A DNA stretch of 64,000 bases from a bacterium (GTDB lineage: Bacteria > Bacillota > Bacilli > Lactobacillales > Streptococcaceae): contig CAJNBS010000002.1 of assembly GCA_905221065.1 (NCBI GenBank), forward strand, positions 186,001-250,000. The letters are read 5' to 3'. The position numbers and the translations under genes were made by a program. The notes beneath the pieces were generated by a model. That model worked only from the letters and a program-made list of their open reading frames with translations. It did not search any database and was not told where the DNA came from. Numbering within the stretch: position 1 is the first letter of the stretch; each line of letters opens with the position of its first letter. This document shows positions 48,015-56,176 of this stretch, in pieces.

Positions 48015-48021
48015 TTTAACC

Positions 48022-48057
48022 ATTTTGTTTAAAATATGACAATATTTTAAACAAAAT
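48022..48057. promoter_or_regulatory. Perfect 16-bp inverted repeat (candidate operator)
   Basis: ATTTTGTTTAAAATAT at 48022-48037 and its exact complement at 48042-48057, separated by GACA. It ends 2 bp upstream of the -35 of the secreted-peptide gene. Its place just above the -35 suits a dimeric regulator, activator or repressor. There is no T tail following, and it lies upstream of the promoter, so a terminator role for this operon is excluded. Confidence 0.7.
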
Positions 48058-48059
48058 AA

Positions 48060-48088
48060 TTGACAGCGCTTTCTTTTGTTGATATAAT
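48060..48088 (+). promoter_or_regulatory. Near-consensus promoter with a cre-like CcpA site
   Basis: TTGACA at 48060-48065, a 17-bp spacer and TATAAT at 48083-48088 with TGA before it (extended -10). TGACAGCGCTTTCT at 48061-48074 matches the catabolite-responsive consensus TGWAARCGYTTTCW at 13 of 14 positions and overlaps the -35, a layout expected to give CcpA repression. Confidence 0.75.
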
Positions 48089-48156
48089 GAAAATATAATA
48101 TGTATCAAATTGATCAATCAACTATCTTGTTTATCACTTCTTAGGAAGACGATGTC

Positions 48157-48561
48157 ATGAAAAGAAGAAAAACATATTCCCTTTTTTGCGTAGTTACAAT
48201 TGCAGCTAGTTTGTTTCTCCCTACCGTCTTAGCTAGACAGATTGGAGATTATGATTTAACGTTGCCAAGTTGGGGTTCGGATACAACTAGTGAGCTTGAG
48301 AAAGAAAACGCCTCTGCTGGAATTAATAATAATGACAGTACTGGTGGCGGTAAAACATTAAATACCTCTATTCGTAGCGCCTATAGTGGGTCAGATATTA
48401 CCCCGGTATATTCATTGGGGTCTGGCTCTAGGATTGTCATGTACTATAATGGAGGTGGTGACAATTATATTGGTTCTGGTACTAGATTAGCTATGGCACC
48501 ACAATTTGGAAATTATGTAAGAATTCATACTTCAGGTTCTTGGAGTCCAGATTCTTATTAA
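48157..48561 (+). CDS. Secreted cysteine-free Gly/Ser/Asn-rich peptide (bacteriocin-like, possible DUF2712)
   Basis: 134-aa precursor. A classical Sec signal peptide (MKRRKTYSLF..., hydrophobic core, cleavage probably after VLA at residue 26) leaves about 108 residues with no cysteine, rich in Gly, Ser, Asn and Tyr (SGWGSD-like, YNGGGDNYIGSGTR). There is no lanthipeptide or double-glycine leader. The nearest memory is the small secreted DUF2712 proteins next to ABC genes; a loose similarity in style to lactococcin 972 (Sec-dependent, linear) is noted but not proven. It has a strong promoter and is separated from the ABC genes by a terminator hairpin. Confidence 0.75.
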   Translation: MKRRKTYSLFCVVTIAASLFLPTVLARQIGDYDLTLPSWGSDTTSELEKENASAGINNNDSTGGGKTLNTSIRSAYSGSDITPVYSLGSGSRIVMYYNGGGDNYIGSGTRLAMAPQFGNYVRIHTSGSWSPDSY

Positions 48562-48598
48562 CTTACTTGTCAGAGTAAGCCTTAAAGATGGTTGATTG

Positions 48599-48637
48599 TG
48601 GGTGTAGCATGAAAAAAGGATGCTACACCCTATTTTT
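48599..48637 (+). terminator. Strong hairpin between peptide and ABC genes
   Basis: GGGTGTAGCAT and ATGCTACACCC form a perfect 11-bp stem with a 9-nt loop and a T-rich tail. No promoter is seen after it, so read-through would give high peptide and low transporter expression. Confidence 0.82.
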
Positions 48638-48656
48638 ATTATAAGGAGGAGTTGGG

Positions 48657-49421
48657 ATGGAATTTTTCATTTGTAATCTTGTACGAGTCGTTCAATCACC
48701 TCGATTTTATATGTCTTTATTTTTGACCCTTCTTTGCATGTTTTTAGGAAATCTTCTTGCTTTCAATGGTATTTATAAAATTGAAGGTTTATCGATTTTT
48801 TTTGCTGCCTCTTCTATTCGAGGATTTTCACCGATTAGTCTAGTAGCTGCACTTATCTGTACACTGCCTTATTCTAGTCAGATAATAGAGGATGCTGAGA
48901 GTCATTTTCTAACAGCACAATTGTGCCGAATTTCTAAAAAGAGGTATCTAGCTATTGTAGGTAGTACTGCAATTATTTCTTCTTTTCTAGTCTTTTTTCT
49001 CCCCTATTTATTATTATTAGGAATTAATCTTTTAGTGACTCCTTATCAGGAAATTTATATTGGAGATTATAGTGGTGCCTTAAAAGAATTATTTGATTCC
49101 AATCAGTTGCTCTATAGTCTTGTGACGACTCTCTGGTATGGAGTTTGGGGCGCTGTGTTCTCTATTTTTGGACTAGCTAGTGCTTTGCTAGTGAAGAAAA
49201 AATTAGGAGCTATTTTCATACCAATTGCCTATATGATGGTTGGGGGTATTTTATGGGCTATTTTAGGGCTATCTTACTTAGAACCTGTGACAACGTTAGC
49301 TTTAGGATATCAGAAAGATATCAGTCTTTCCTTAGTTAGTGCTCATCTTGCTTTTATTTTATTTGTTAGTTGTTTGGTTGTGTATGGTACATTTTTTCTA
49401 CATTCAGAGGACTATGTATAA
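48657..49421 (+). CDS. ABC transporter membrane protein (first of three), 254 aa
   Basis: Integral membrane protein with about six hydrophobic segments and no recognised motif; it resembles ABC-2-type permeases that partner a separate ATPase. The ATG follows AAGGAGGAG by 8 nt. Its stop overlaps the start of the next gene (TAATG). The gene is visibly more AT-rich than the flanking pyr genes. With the ATPase at 50877 it probably exports or removes a hydrophobic peptide; function is inferred from context only. Confidence 0.75.
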   Translation: MEFFICNLVRVVQSPRFYMSLFLTLLCMFLGNLLAFNGIYKIEGLSIFFAASSIRGFSPISLVAALICTLPYSSQIIEDAESHFLTAQLCRISKKRYLAIVGSTAIISSFLVFFLPYLLLLGINLLVTPYQEIYIGDYSGALKELFDSNQLLYSLVTTLWYGVWGAVFSIFGLASALLVKKKLGAIFIPIAYMMVGGILWAILGLSYLEPVTTLALGYQKDISLSLVSAHLAFILFVSCLVVYGTFFLHSEDYV

Positions 49422-50172
49422 TGAAACAATTTGTTCAATTTTATAAAAAAGATTTCTTAGCAGTATTGGTTTATTTTATATTACTGCTATCCTGTGTTTT
49501 ATCTAGTACAGTATATTTATTGCGCTGTCGCCAATATTCAATCCATCCAAATGTATTAGAATGGATCTTAGTCTTACTTCAAGATATGACAACTGGAGTA
49601 TATTGCTTTCCGTTCATATATATATTGTTCTTTTTTTATTTGATGAATAACTATTTTAATAGGTTGGAGTGTCGCATTCGTCTGAAATCAATTAAGCACT
49701 TTACGAGTTTTAGTTTCAAATTAGCAGCTCTTAGTACGGGGATTTGGACGGCGACTTTATTTTTATTGATTTTTCTAATTGCATTTAGTAATGGTTTTAG
49801 CTTATCCGTGGAAATCAAGGAAGTTGATTTTTTAAGAGAATTTTATGGTATAAGTATTGAAAACAATGCTAGTTTCTTTATAGGATTTTTTTCTCTTATA
49901 TAGCATACTATTTCTTTTTATCCTTACTTACTATTAGCAGTTTTTCTTGGTTTAAAAAATCAAACATGAGCTTAGTATTTATGTTTACTTTTTTATTTGT
50001 AGAATCCTTATTCTGGATTTATCAGTTGAACAATGGGATAATTGAACTCTTGCCAATTTTTCAGTATATGGTTAATTCCAATCCGTATGCATTGATTTAT
50101 TGGCTTACATTACTATCTATCATAATTCCATTGACTGTATTTTCTGTTCATAGAAACTGGAGGAGAGTGTAA
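49421..50172 (+). pseudogene. ABC transporter membrane protein, frameshifted at a T7 run
   Basis: From ATG 49421 the frame runs 160 codons to TAG at 49901-49903. The rest (50 aa before, then residues from MSLVFMFTF at 49966 to WRRV at 50172) lies in the -1 frame. One extra T in the run at 49886-49892 would join them into a 250-aa membrane protein, the same size as its neighbours. It is either a recent mutation, a phase-variable tract, or slippage-based expression. The intact second part keeps normal membrane segments, so decay is recent. Confidence 0.78.
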
Positions 50173-50175
50173 AAG

Positions 50176-50880
50176 TTGGAAATGGGAAAGTTAAGTAGTC
50201 ACATGTGGAGGTTGAATCAGATAATCTATACCAAGTACTTTTGGGGTTATGTTCTTTTTTGGATATTGATTTGTTTAGGATTATGGTATTGGTTAGAAGG
50301 AAATGATAGACTTGTTATAGAAATTTTAAAAGGGCCTAATCTGAGTCAAAACTCTTTTTTAGTCTTATCTATATGGCTGCTTCATTGGTTTATTATTCAT
50401 ACATTTTTTCTAGCAGTTGTATATCGTAGAAGAGCATCCGATTTCTTTATGGAAGTGATTCGATTTTCTTCTATTAAGCTCTGGATTAGGTATCAGATTT
50501 GGACCTGTTTTCTTTATGGACTCGTTTTAATTATGGTAAAAGTTCTAGTGATTCAATTTATGTTACAGTTACCAAACTGGGATATAGGAGTTTTGTTTAT
50601 AGTTGATTTTTTGAATGTTTGTGTGCTATCCTTGCTTTGCTTTACGTTATACATACTAGGAGCGAATGAGCAAATGAACTTTTCTTGTGTTAGCTTCTTT
50701 TTACTCATGATTGTGTTTGGCAGTTTATTTGTGGGGAATCGAACCAATTATCTATTTTATATTCTGAATAGAGGAAATGGAGATATAGGACGAGATCTAT
50801 TTCTTCAGTTGCTATTTTTAGTCTTTCTTTTTAAAAGCATTTTCTATTTCACTCGTCAAAAGAGGAGGTTTATAGAATGA
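50176..50880 (+). CDS. ABC transporter membrane protein (third), 234 aa
   Basis: Six hydrophobic segments with charged loops; no named domain. TTG 50176 is 8 nt after AGGAGAG, better placed than ATG 50182, so I take TTG. It follows the frameshifted gene by 3 bp and overlaps the ATPase by 4 bp (ATGA). Like the others it is AT-rich. It is probably a DUF2705-like or ABC-2 permease, not certain. Confidence 0.75.
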   Translation: MEMGKLSSHMWRLNQIIYTKYFWGYVLFWILICLGLWYWLEGNDRLVIEILKGPNLSQNSFLVLSIWLLHWFIIHTFFLAVVYRRRASDFFMEVIRFSSIKLWIRYQIWTCFLYGLVLIMVKVLVIQFMLQLPNWDIGVLFIVDFLNVCVLSLLCFTLYILGANEQMNFSCVSFFLLMIVFGSLFVGNRTNYLFYILNRGNGDIGRDLFLQLLFLVFLFKSIFYFTRQKRRFIE

Positions 50881-51524
50881 ATGAAATAATTACATTAAAA
50901 AATATTCAGTTGGAATTAAAAAAAACATGTGTTTTTCAAAACCTTAATTTTAGTTGTAAACAGGGGGAAATTATAGGAATTACTGGTGCGAATGGCTCAG
51001 GGAAAAGTGTATTGTTTAAATTAATAGCTGGTTTATATAGTCCGTCTTATGGAGAAGTGTTAATCAATGGGGAAAATATTGTTCCTGAGAGAAAAATTCC
51101 AGCTAATTTGGGAGCTTTGATTGAAGAACCTGGTTTTATAAATTATTATAGTGGCTTTAAGAATTTACAATATTTGGCAAGCATACGAGGAGTAGTTGGT
51201 AATCAGGAAATCAATGATACACTGAAAATAGTTGGTCTATATGAGCAAAAAGACCAGAAAGTTAAAACTTATTCGCTAGGTATGAGGAAAAAGCTAGGGA
51301 TTGCTCAAGCAATTATGGAGAATCCCTCTATTCTTTTACTAGATGAACCTATGAATGCCTTGGACAAATCAAGTGTAGAAAATATGAGAACATTGTTTAG
51401 AAAGCTCTCTAGTGAAAAAGGGACAACAATTTTGATTGCTAGTCATAGTGAAGAGGATATTCGTATCTTATGTGATAAAGTATATGCAATAGAAGATAAA
51501 GTATGTACACTGTGTTCAGATTGA
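50877..51524 (+). CDS. ABC transporter ATP-binding protein
   Basis: 215 aa, single nucleotide-binding domain. Walker A GANGSGKSVLF, signature YSLGMRKKLGIAQ and Walker B ILLLDEPMNALD are intact, with SH for the switch His (IASHSEED). This is the type seen in bacteriocin and lantibiotic immunity exporters (BcrA/CcmA-like). It is the last gene of the peptide-ABC cassette, ended by a terminator at 51562. Its intact motifs show that the cassette still encodes an active motor. Confidence 0.9.
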   Translation: MNEIITLKNIQLELKKTCVFQNLNFSCKQGEIIGITGANGSGKSVLFKLIAGLYSPSYGEVLINGENIVPERKIPANLGALIEEPGFINYYSGFKNLQYLASIRGVVGNQEINDTLKIVGLYEQKDQKVKTYSLGMRKKLGIAQAIMENPSILLLDEPMNALDKSSVENMRTLFRKLSSEKGTTILIASHSEEDIRILCDKVYAIEDKVCTLCSD

Positions 51525-51561
51525 ACATCTTAGATAGACTCAGGATGTTATAGGTAAAATC

Positions 51562-51601
51562 TTAAAAAGGGATTGGAGCTTAAAATCCAGTCCCTTTTAA
51601 G
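51562..51601 (+). terminator. Bidirectional terminator between the cassette and the amino-acid ABC operon
   Basis: AAAAGGGATTGG and CCAGTCCCTTTT arms around a 10-nt loop, with A-rich and T-rich flanks, between two convergent operons. Confidence 0.8.
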
Positions 51602-51610
51602 AGTTAATGA

Positions 51611-52477
51611 CTAGTCAACTTTTCCGCCTTCAACAACAAGGTCATCTGCCTTAGCAGCATCACCGTAGGTTGGGTGAAGTGTTTTTTCATAGGCCTTGTG
51701 GAAGAAGTTTTCCTTACCTAATTTTTCAATATCTTTATTGATGAAGTCTAGCAGTTCTTGGTTGCCTTTTTGAACTGCTGCTGCGATGGTATCTGGATCA
51801 CCGAGGGAAGTAATTCCGACTTCAAATCCTTTGTTTTCAAGCGCCCAAGCTAGGACTTCCGTATTGTCAGTAGAGAAGGCATCTCCGCGTCCGTCAAGAA
51901 GGGCTTGGTAGGCATCGCTATATTGGTCGTATTTTTGGAGTTTTACTTCTGGGTGATTTTTCTCAAAATAAGTTTCAGCGGTCGTTCCTTTTGTGACAAT
52001 CAAAGTTTTACCCTCAAGTTGTTTGACATCTGTAATGAGACCAGTCTTAGGCGATACGACACCAAGTGAAACTTTCATGTAAGGAAGGGCAAAATCAACT
52101 TGTTTCTTACGTTCGTCAGTCACTGTAAAGTTGGCAAGAGTAATATCCACCTTGTTTGAAATCAAGTATTCAGCACGGTTGGCAGCATCGACGGAAACGT
52201 ATTTGACCTTGACACCAAGGTCTTGGGCCAGTTGGTTCCCAAGTTCAATATCGTAACCTTGGTAAGAACCGTCATTGTCAACGTAACCAAACGGTTTCTT
52301 GTCTCCAAATACGGCGATTCGCAGCTCACCGCTTTTTTTGATTTCATCGATTGTGCGAGCCTTGGCAGTGGTTTTTCCAGATGATGAACCAGCATTTCCA
52401 CCTGAGCTACAAGCTGTGACAAAGATAAGAGCAAAGGCAAGTGCCAAAACAGTTAAGAGTGGTTTGAGTAGTTTCAT
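51611..52477 (-). CDS. Amino-acid ABC transporter substrate-binding lipoprotein
   Basis: 288 aa. The signal peptide ends in lipobox VTAC (Cys about residue 23). The rest is a family-3 solute-binding protein (SBP_bac_3), with the typical LRIAVFGDKKPFGYVDNDG and NKVDITLANFTVTDERKKQV. It binds a polar amino acid; the Glu/Gln/Asp or Arg class cannot be told apart. It is the last gene of a four-gene minus-strand operon. The ATG is preceded by GGAGATTTT. Confidence 0.92.
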   Translation of the reverse strand: MKLLKPLLTVLALAFALIFVTACSSGGNAGSSSGKTTAKARTIDEIKKSGELRIAVFGDKKPFGYVDNDGSYQGYDIELGNQLAQDLGVKVKYVSVDAANRAEYLISNKVDITLANFTVTDERKKQVDFALPYMKVSLGVVSPKTGLITDVKQLEGKTLIVTKGTTAETYFEKNHPEVKLQKYDQYSDAYQALLDGRGDAFSTDNTEVLAWALENKGFEVGITSLGDPDTIAAAVQKGNQELLDFINKDIEKLGKENFFHKAYEKTLHPTYGDAAKADDLVVEGGKVD

Positions 52478-52488
52478 AAAAATCTCCT

Positions 52489-53247
52489 TTATAGATATGA
52501 GCCAAATTGGCTAAAGTCAAAGACGTTTAAAAATTCCTGAGCTCGTTTGGTTTGCGGATTGGTAAAGAAGGCTTGAGCCGTTCCTTCTTCAGCGATTTTT
52601 CCTTGGTCGAGGAAGATAATCCGGTCTGCAATGGCTTGGGCAAACTGCATTTCGTGGGTTACTAAAATCATGGTACGGCCTTCTTGGGCCAAGTCATTGA
52701 TGAGTTCCAGAACCTCACGCACCATTTCTGGATCCAGTGAAGCGGTCACTTCATCAAAGAGGATGATTTCTGGATGCATGAGCAGGGCACGGACAATCGC
52801 AACCCGTTGCTTCTGTCCACCAGATAATTGACGGGCAAAGCTATGTTGTTTATCCAGTAATCCGACACGTTCCAGTAGTTGCAAAGCTTCTTCCGTTACT
52901 TCTTTTTTGTCCCGTCCCTGTGCTTTGATAGGGCCTAGGATGAGGTTTTGTAGGACATCCAGATGGGGAAAGAGTTCATAACTTTGAAAGACCATGCCAA
53001 TCTTTTGGCGAACTAGGTGAAAGTCTTTCTGATTGCCAATAATGGACTGGCCATCCAGAAGAATATCTCCACTTTGAATGCTTTCTAAGCCATTGAGGCA
53101 ACGAAGGAGGGTACTTTTCCCACAACCAGATGGCCCTAGGATGACCACAACTTCCCCTTTTTTGATATCTAGAGAAAGTCCTTGGAGGATAGGATTGTCT
53201 CCGAAGGATTTTTTTAGTTCCTTGATTTCTAAAATAGTTTCAGACAT
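52489..53247 (-). CDS. Polar amino-acid ABC transporter ATP-binding protein (GlnQ-like)
   Basis: 252 aa. Walker A GPSGCGKSTLL, signature LSGGQKQRVAIVRAL, Walker B IILFDEVTASLD and switch THEM are complete. This HisP/GlnQ type pairs with two small permeases. Its stop is 11 bp before the binding-protein gene, and its start is 1 bp from the stop of the upstream permease gene. Confidence 0.93.
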   Translation of the reverse strand: MSETILEIKELKKSFGDNPILQGLSLDIKKGEVVVILGPSGCGKSTLLRCLNGLESIQSGDILLDGQSIIGNQKDFHLVRQKIGMVFQSYELFPHLDVLQNLILGPIKAQGRDKKEVTEEALQLLERVGLLDKQHSFARQLSGGQKQRVAIVRALLMHPEIILFDEVTASLDPEMVREVLELINDLAQEGRTMILVTHEMQFAQAIADRIIFLDQGKIAEEGTAQAFFTNPQTKRAQEFLNVFDFSQFGSYL

Positions 53248-53925
53248 TTAGTTCCTCCAATGTTTTTCTAAGTGTGTGGATAGTTTGGAAATAGGAAAGC
53301 AGACTGCGAAATACAAGACCAGAATGGTTCCATAAATCCAAAAAGAAGCAGTTGGGATAGTCAAGCGATTGCTATCGATGATTTGCTGTCCAACCTTGGT
53401 CACTTCCACAACCCCAATCAACACGACCAAAGAAGTCGTTTTGATCATCCTAGTGACAAGATTGATTGCTTGTGGTAGCAGTCTTCTCAAGACCTGTGGG
53501 ATGATGATGTGGTAGTATAGTTGAACATTGGTCAAACCGAGTGCTTGTCCGCTTTCAAACTGATGTTTAGGGAGGGAAGTGATAGCGCCACGTACCAAAT
53601 CCCCCATTTCAGCTGTTCCCCAGAGGGTAAAAACGATAATAGCAGAAGTCTCTCCTGAGATATTGATATTAAAGTTTCGAGCCAAGCCGAAATAAACGAT
53701 GAAGAGTAGCACCAGCTGGGGCATGATACGAATAAATTCCAGATACAATCGTGTCAAAAATCGTACGACTCTAGAATGGGAGATCATGATGATTCCCATG
53801 ACTGTTCCGAAAATCATGGACAAAAGGACAGACAGGATAGAAATCCCAATCGTAACTCCCAGTCCCTGTATGATTCTCAGGAGATTATTTCCCTGAAAGA
53901 GTACTTGGATTCCCGAATCCTGCAT
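53248..53925 (-). CDS. Amino-acid ABC transporter permease (second)
   Basis: 225 aa, five hydrophobic segments, HisM/GlnP type with the EAA loop (GQALGLTNVQLYYHIIIPQV). The ATG is 6 nt after AAAGGAGG inside the first permease gene, which it overlaps by 41 bp. Confidence 0.92.
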   Translation of the reverse strand: MQDSGIQVLFQGNNLLRIIQGLGVTIGISILSVLLSMIFGTVMGIIMISHSRVVRFLTRLYLEFIRIMPQLVLLFIVYFGLARNFNINISGETSAIIVFTLWGTAEMGDLVRGAITSLPKHQFESGQALGLTNVQLYYHIIIPQVLRRLLPQAINLVTRMIKTTSLVVLIGVVEVTKVGQQIIDSNRLTIPTASFWIYGTILVLYFAVCFPISKLSTHLEKHWRN

Positions 53926-54565
53926 GGCGAAGCCTCCTTTCTATCCAGCTAAAGACCAGTGAGATGGGCAGCAACATAATCAGATAGGCAACTACTAACA
54001 TAGCTAGCGCAATGTCTGTCTCATAGTAGAGCCCAATCAAGTCCTTGGCGACGTACATGAGGTCGGCCAAAGCCACTGCTGAGAAAACAGAGGTTTCCTT
54101 GATCAGGAAAATGACATTGGCGCTAAAAGACGGTAAGGCCACCGCTGTTGCTTGCGGAAGAACCACATAGCGAAAGACCTGTACAGGTGTCAGACCGATG
54201 GCTAATCCAATCTCGTGCTGGGTTTGATTGACGGCTTCCAAACCACTCCGGAAAGATTCTGCCATATAGGAGCCTCCTAAAAAGACCAATCCTAGAGTAG
54301 CGCAGACTTCTGAAGATAGGACAATCCCTATTCGGGGAAGACCGAAGTAGAGAAAGAAGAGTTGAATCAAAAGGGGCGTGTTGCGTGATAACTCGATGTA
54401 AGCTGTCGCTACTTGCGCCAAAACAGGGATGCGGTAATGCCGGATGATACTAACGATTAAACCGAGCAGAAAGGATCCCAAAATTCCCCACACTGCAATA
54501 TGCAAGGTCAGAAGAAATGCCTTTTGATATAGTGGTAGATATTGTTCAACAATGGACCAATCCAA
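53885..54565 (-). CDS. Amino-acid ABC transporter permease (first)
   Basis: 226 aa, five hydrophobic segments, with the EAA loop EIGLAIGLTPVQVFRYVVLP. First gene of the operon; start is TTG at 54565, preceded by GGGAGG about 9 nt up. Together with the other permease it forms a heterodimeric channel. The divergent lctO gene starts 216 bp away. Confidence 0.91.
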   Translation of the reverse strand: MDWSIVEQYLPLYQKAFLLTLHIAVWGILGSFLLGLIVSIIRHYRIPVLAQVATAYIELSRNTPLLIQLFFLYFGLPRIGIVLSSEVCATLGLVFLGGSYMAESFRSGLEAVNQTQHEIGLAIGLTPVQVFRYVVLPQATAVALPSFSANVIFLIKETSVFSAVALADLMYVAKDLIGLYYETDIALAMLVVAYLIMLLPISLVFSWIERRLRHAGFGNPSTLSGK

Positions 54566-54748
54566 AAATAGAACCTCCCATCTAGAAATAATACAGCTAT
54601 TGTAGCACTTAAAAGTTCCTTTGGATAATATCTATTTTTTATTGCCGTGATAAGGATTTTTTATCATAGAAATAAAATTTCTGAAATTTCCAAACAAAAT
54701 ATTTGAAAAGTTTTGAAAAAAGAGTTAAGATATTTTTGTAATATACAA

Positions 54749-54762
54749 AGTAAACGCTTACT
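54749..54762 (+). promoter_or_regulatory. cre-like site upstream of lctO
   Basis: AGTAAACGCTTACT contains the core GTAAACGCTTAC, close to the CcpA consensus TGWAARCGYTTTCW. It lies about 20 bp ahead of lctO, just downstream of a likely -10 (TAATAT near 54740), suggesting catabolite control of lactate oxidation. Confidence 0.6.
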
Positions 54763-54780
54763 TATTAAGGAGGGCATTTT

Positions 54781-55917
54781 ATGTCATACAAAACAAGCAA
54801 TGCAGAAGGTCATGTAGATTTCATCAATACCTATGATTTGGAGCCAATGGCGCAACAAGTGATTCCGAAAGCAGCATTTGGCTATATCGCCAGTGGAGCG
54901 GAAGATACATTCACTTTACGCGAGAATATCCGCGCCTTTAACCACAAACTCATCGTTCCGCATACACTTTGCAATGTAGAAAATCCAAGTACAGAGATTG
55001 AATTTGCAGGTGAAAAATTGTCTTCACCAATCATTATGGCGCCTGTTGCGGCTCATAAATTGGCAAATGAACAGGGTGAAGTGGCTACTGCGCGTGGTGT
55101 GCATGAGTTTGGTTCTCTTTATACAACCAGCTCTTACTCTACTGTTGACCTTCCAGAAATTACGGAAGCCCTTCAAGGGACACCTCATTGGTTCCAATTT
55201 TACTTTAGTAAAGATGATGGCATTAACCGCCACATCATGGACCGTGTGAAGGCTGAAGGTTATAAAGCGATTGTCTTGACAGCAGATGCAACTGTAGGGG
55301 GCAATCGTGAGGTTGATAAGCGTAATGGTTTTGTCTTCCCAGTTGGCATGCCGATTGTTGAAGAATACCTGCCAGAAGGTGCTGGTAAATCAATGGACTT
55401 TGTTTACAAATCAGCTAAACAACGCTTGTCTCCACGTGACGTAGAATTTATCGCTGAATACTCAGGACTTCCTGTATATGTCAAGGGACCACAATGCCGT
55501 GAGGACGTTGAACGTTCGCTTGCTGCAGGGGCTTCTGGTATCTGGGTAACCAACCACGGTGGTCGCCAAATCGACGGTGGACCAGCTGCCTTCGACTCAC
55601 TTCAAGAAGTAGCAGAAGCAGTTGACAAACGTGTTCCTATTGTCTTTGACTCAGGTATTCGTCGTGGTCAACATGTCTTTAAAGCCTTGGCTTCAGGAGC
55701 AGACTTGGTAGCTATTGGTCGCCCTGTTATCTATGGCTTGGCCCTTGGTGGTAGTGTCGGTGTACGCCAAGTCTTTGAACACTTGAATGCGGAATTGAAG
55801 ACAGTTATGCAGTTGTCTGGAACTCAGACTATTGAAGATGTTAAACACTTCAAACTCCGTCACAATCCATACAACCCAACCTTCCCAGTTGACCCTCGTG
55901 ACTTAAAATTGTATTGA
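54781..55917 (+). CDS. lctO: L-lactate oxidase
   Basis: FMN-dependent alpha-hydroxy-acid oxidase that turns lactate and O2 into pyruvate and H2O2. 378 aa. The catalytic His and Arg are in NHGGRQIDGGPA, and FMN-binding residues are in VTNHGGR and FDSGIRRGQHVFKALASGA. It feeds pyruvate to SpxB and adds to H2O2 output. The ATG follows AAGGAGGGCA. A terminator and BOX follow. Confidence 0.95.
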   Translation: MSYKTSNAEGHVDFINTYDLEPMAQQVIPKAAFGYIASGAEDTFTLRENIRAFNHKLIVPHTLCNVENPSTEIEFAGEKLSSPIIMAPVAAHKLANEQGEVATARGVHEFGSLYTTSSYSTVDLPEITEALQGTPHWFQFYFSKDDGINRHIMDRVKAEGYKAIVLTADATVGGNREVDKRNGFVFPVGMPIVEEYLPEGAGKSMDFVYKSAKQRLSPRDVEFIAEYSGLPVYVKGPQCREDVERSLAAGASGIWVTNHGGRQIDGGPAAFDSLQEVAEAVDKRVPIVFDSGIRRGQHVFKALASGADLVAIGRPVIYGLALGGSVGVRQVFEHLNAELKTVMQLSGTQTIEDVKHFKLRHNPYNPTFPVDPRDLKLY

Positions 55918-55929
55918 TAAAACAGCTTG

Positions 55930-55954
55930 CCTCCACTTGATGTGGAGGTTTTTC
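55930..55954 (+). terminator. Terminator of lctO
   Basis: CCTCCAC and GTGGAGG arms around TTGAT, followed by T5. Confidence 0.85.
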
Positions 55955-55965
55955 CTTGTGTTTTA

Positions 55966-56125
55966 ATACTCTTCGAAAATCTCTTCAAACCACGTCAGCT
56001 CTATCTGCAACCTCAAAACAGTGTTTTGAGCTGACTTCGTCAGTTCTATCTACAACCTCAAAGCAGTGCTTTGAGCAACCTGCGGTTAGCTTCCTAGTTT
56101 GCTTTTTGATTTTCATTGAGTATAA
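55966..56125 (-). repeat. BOX element (boxA-boxB-boxC)
   Basis: Read on the minus strand: boxA start (ACTCAATGAAAATCAAAAAG) and GCTAACCGCAGGTTGCTC, then one boxB-type module (TTGTAGATAGAACTGACGAA), and the boxC end (GAGATTTTCGAAGAGTA). It lies between lctO and the cop promoter. Its strong internal pairing may affect transcripts that read through from lctO. Confidence 0.88.
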
Positions 56126-56176
56126 ACACTTTTGAAATAAAGATTTTAAAAAAAGAGAAAGATTTGAATTTTATGA

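Noticed and set aside
48022..48057. Terminator reading of the 16-bp inverted repeat
   Set aside because: No T run follows on either strand and it abuts a -35 element; an operator is the better explanation, although a weak AT-rich stop for read-through cannot be fully excluded.
48157..48561. Lantibiotic or class IIb bacteriocin assignment for the secreted peptide
   Set aside because: No Cys in the mature part, no double-glycine leader and no LanB/C/M or C39 peptidase genes nearby; a Sec signal is present instead.
55966..56125. BOX element as a riboswitch for the copper operon
   Set aside because: It lies upstream of the cop promoter and has the A-B-C module structure seen at unrelated sites, so it is a dispersed repeat.
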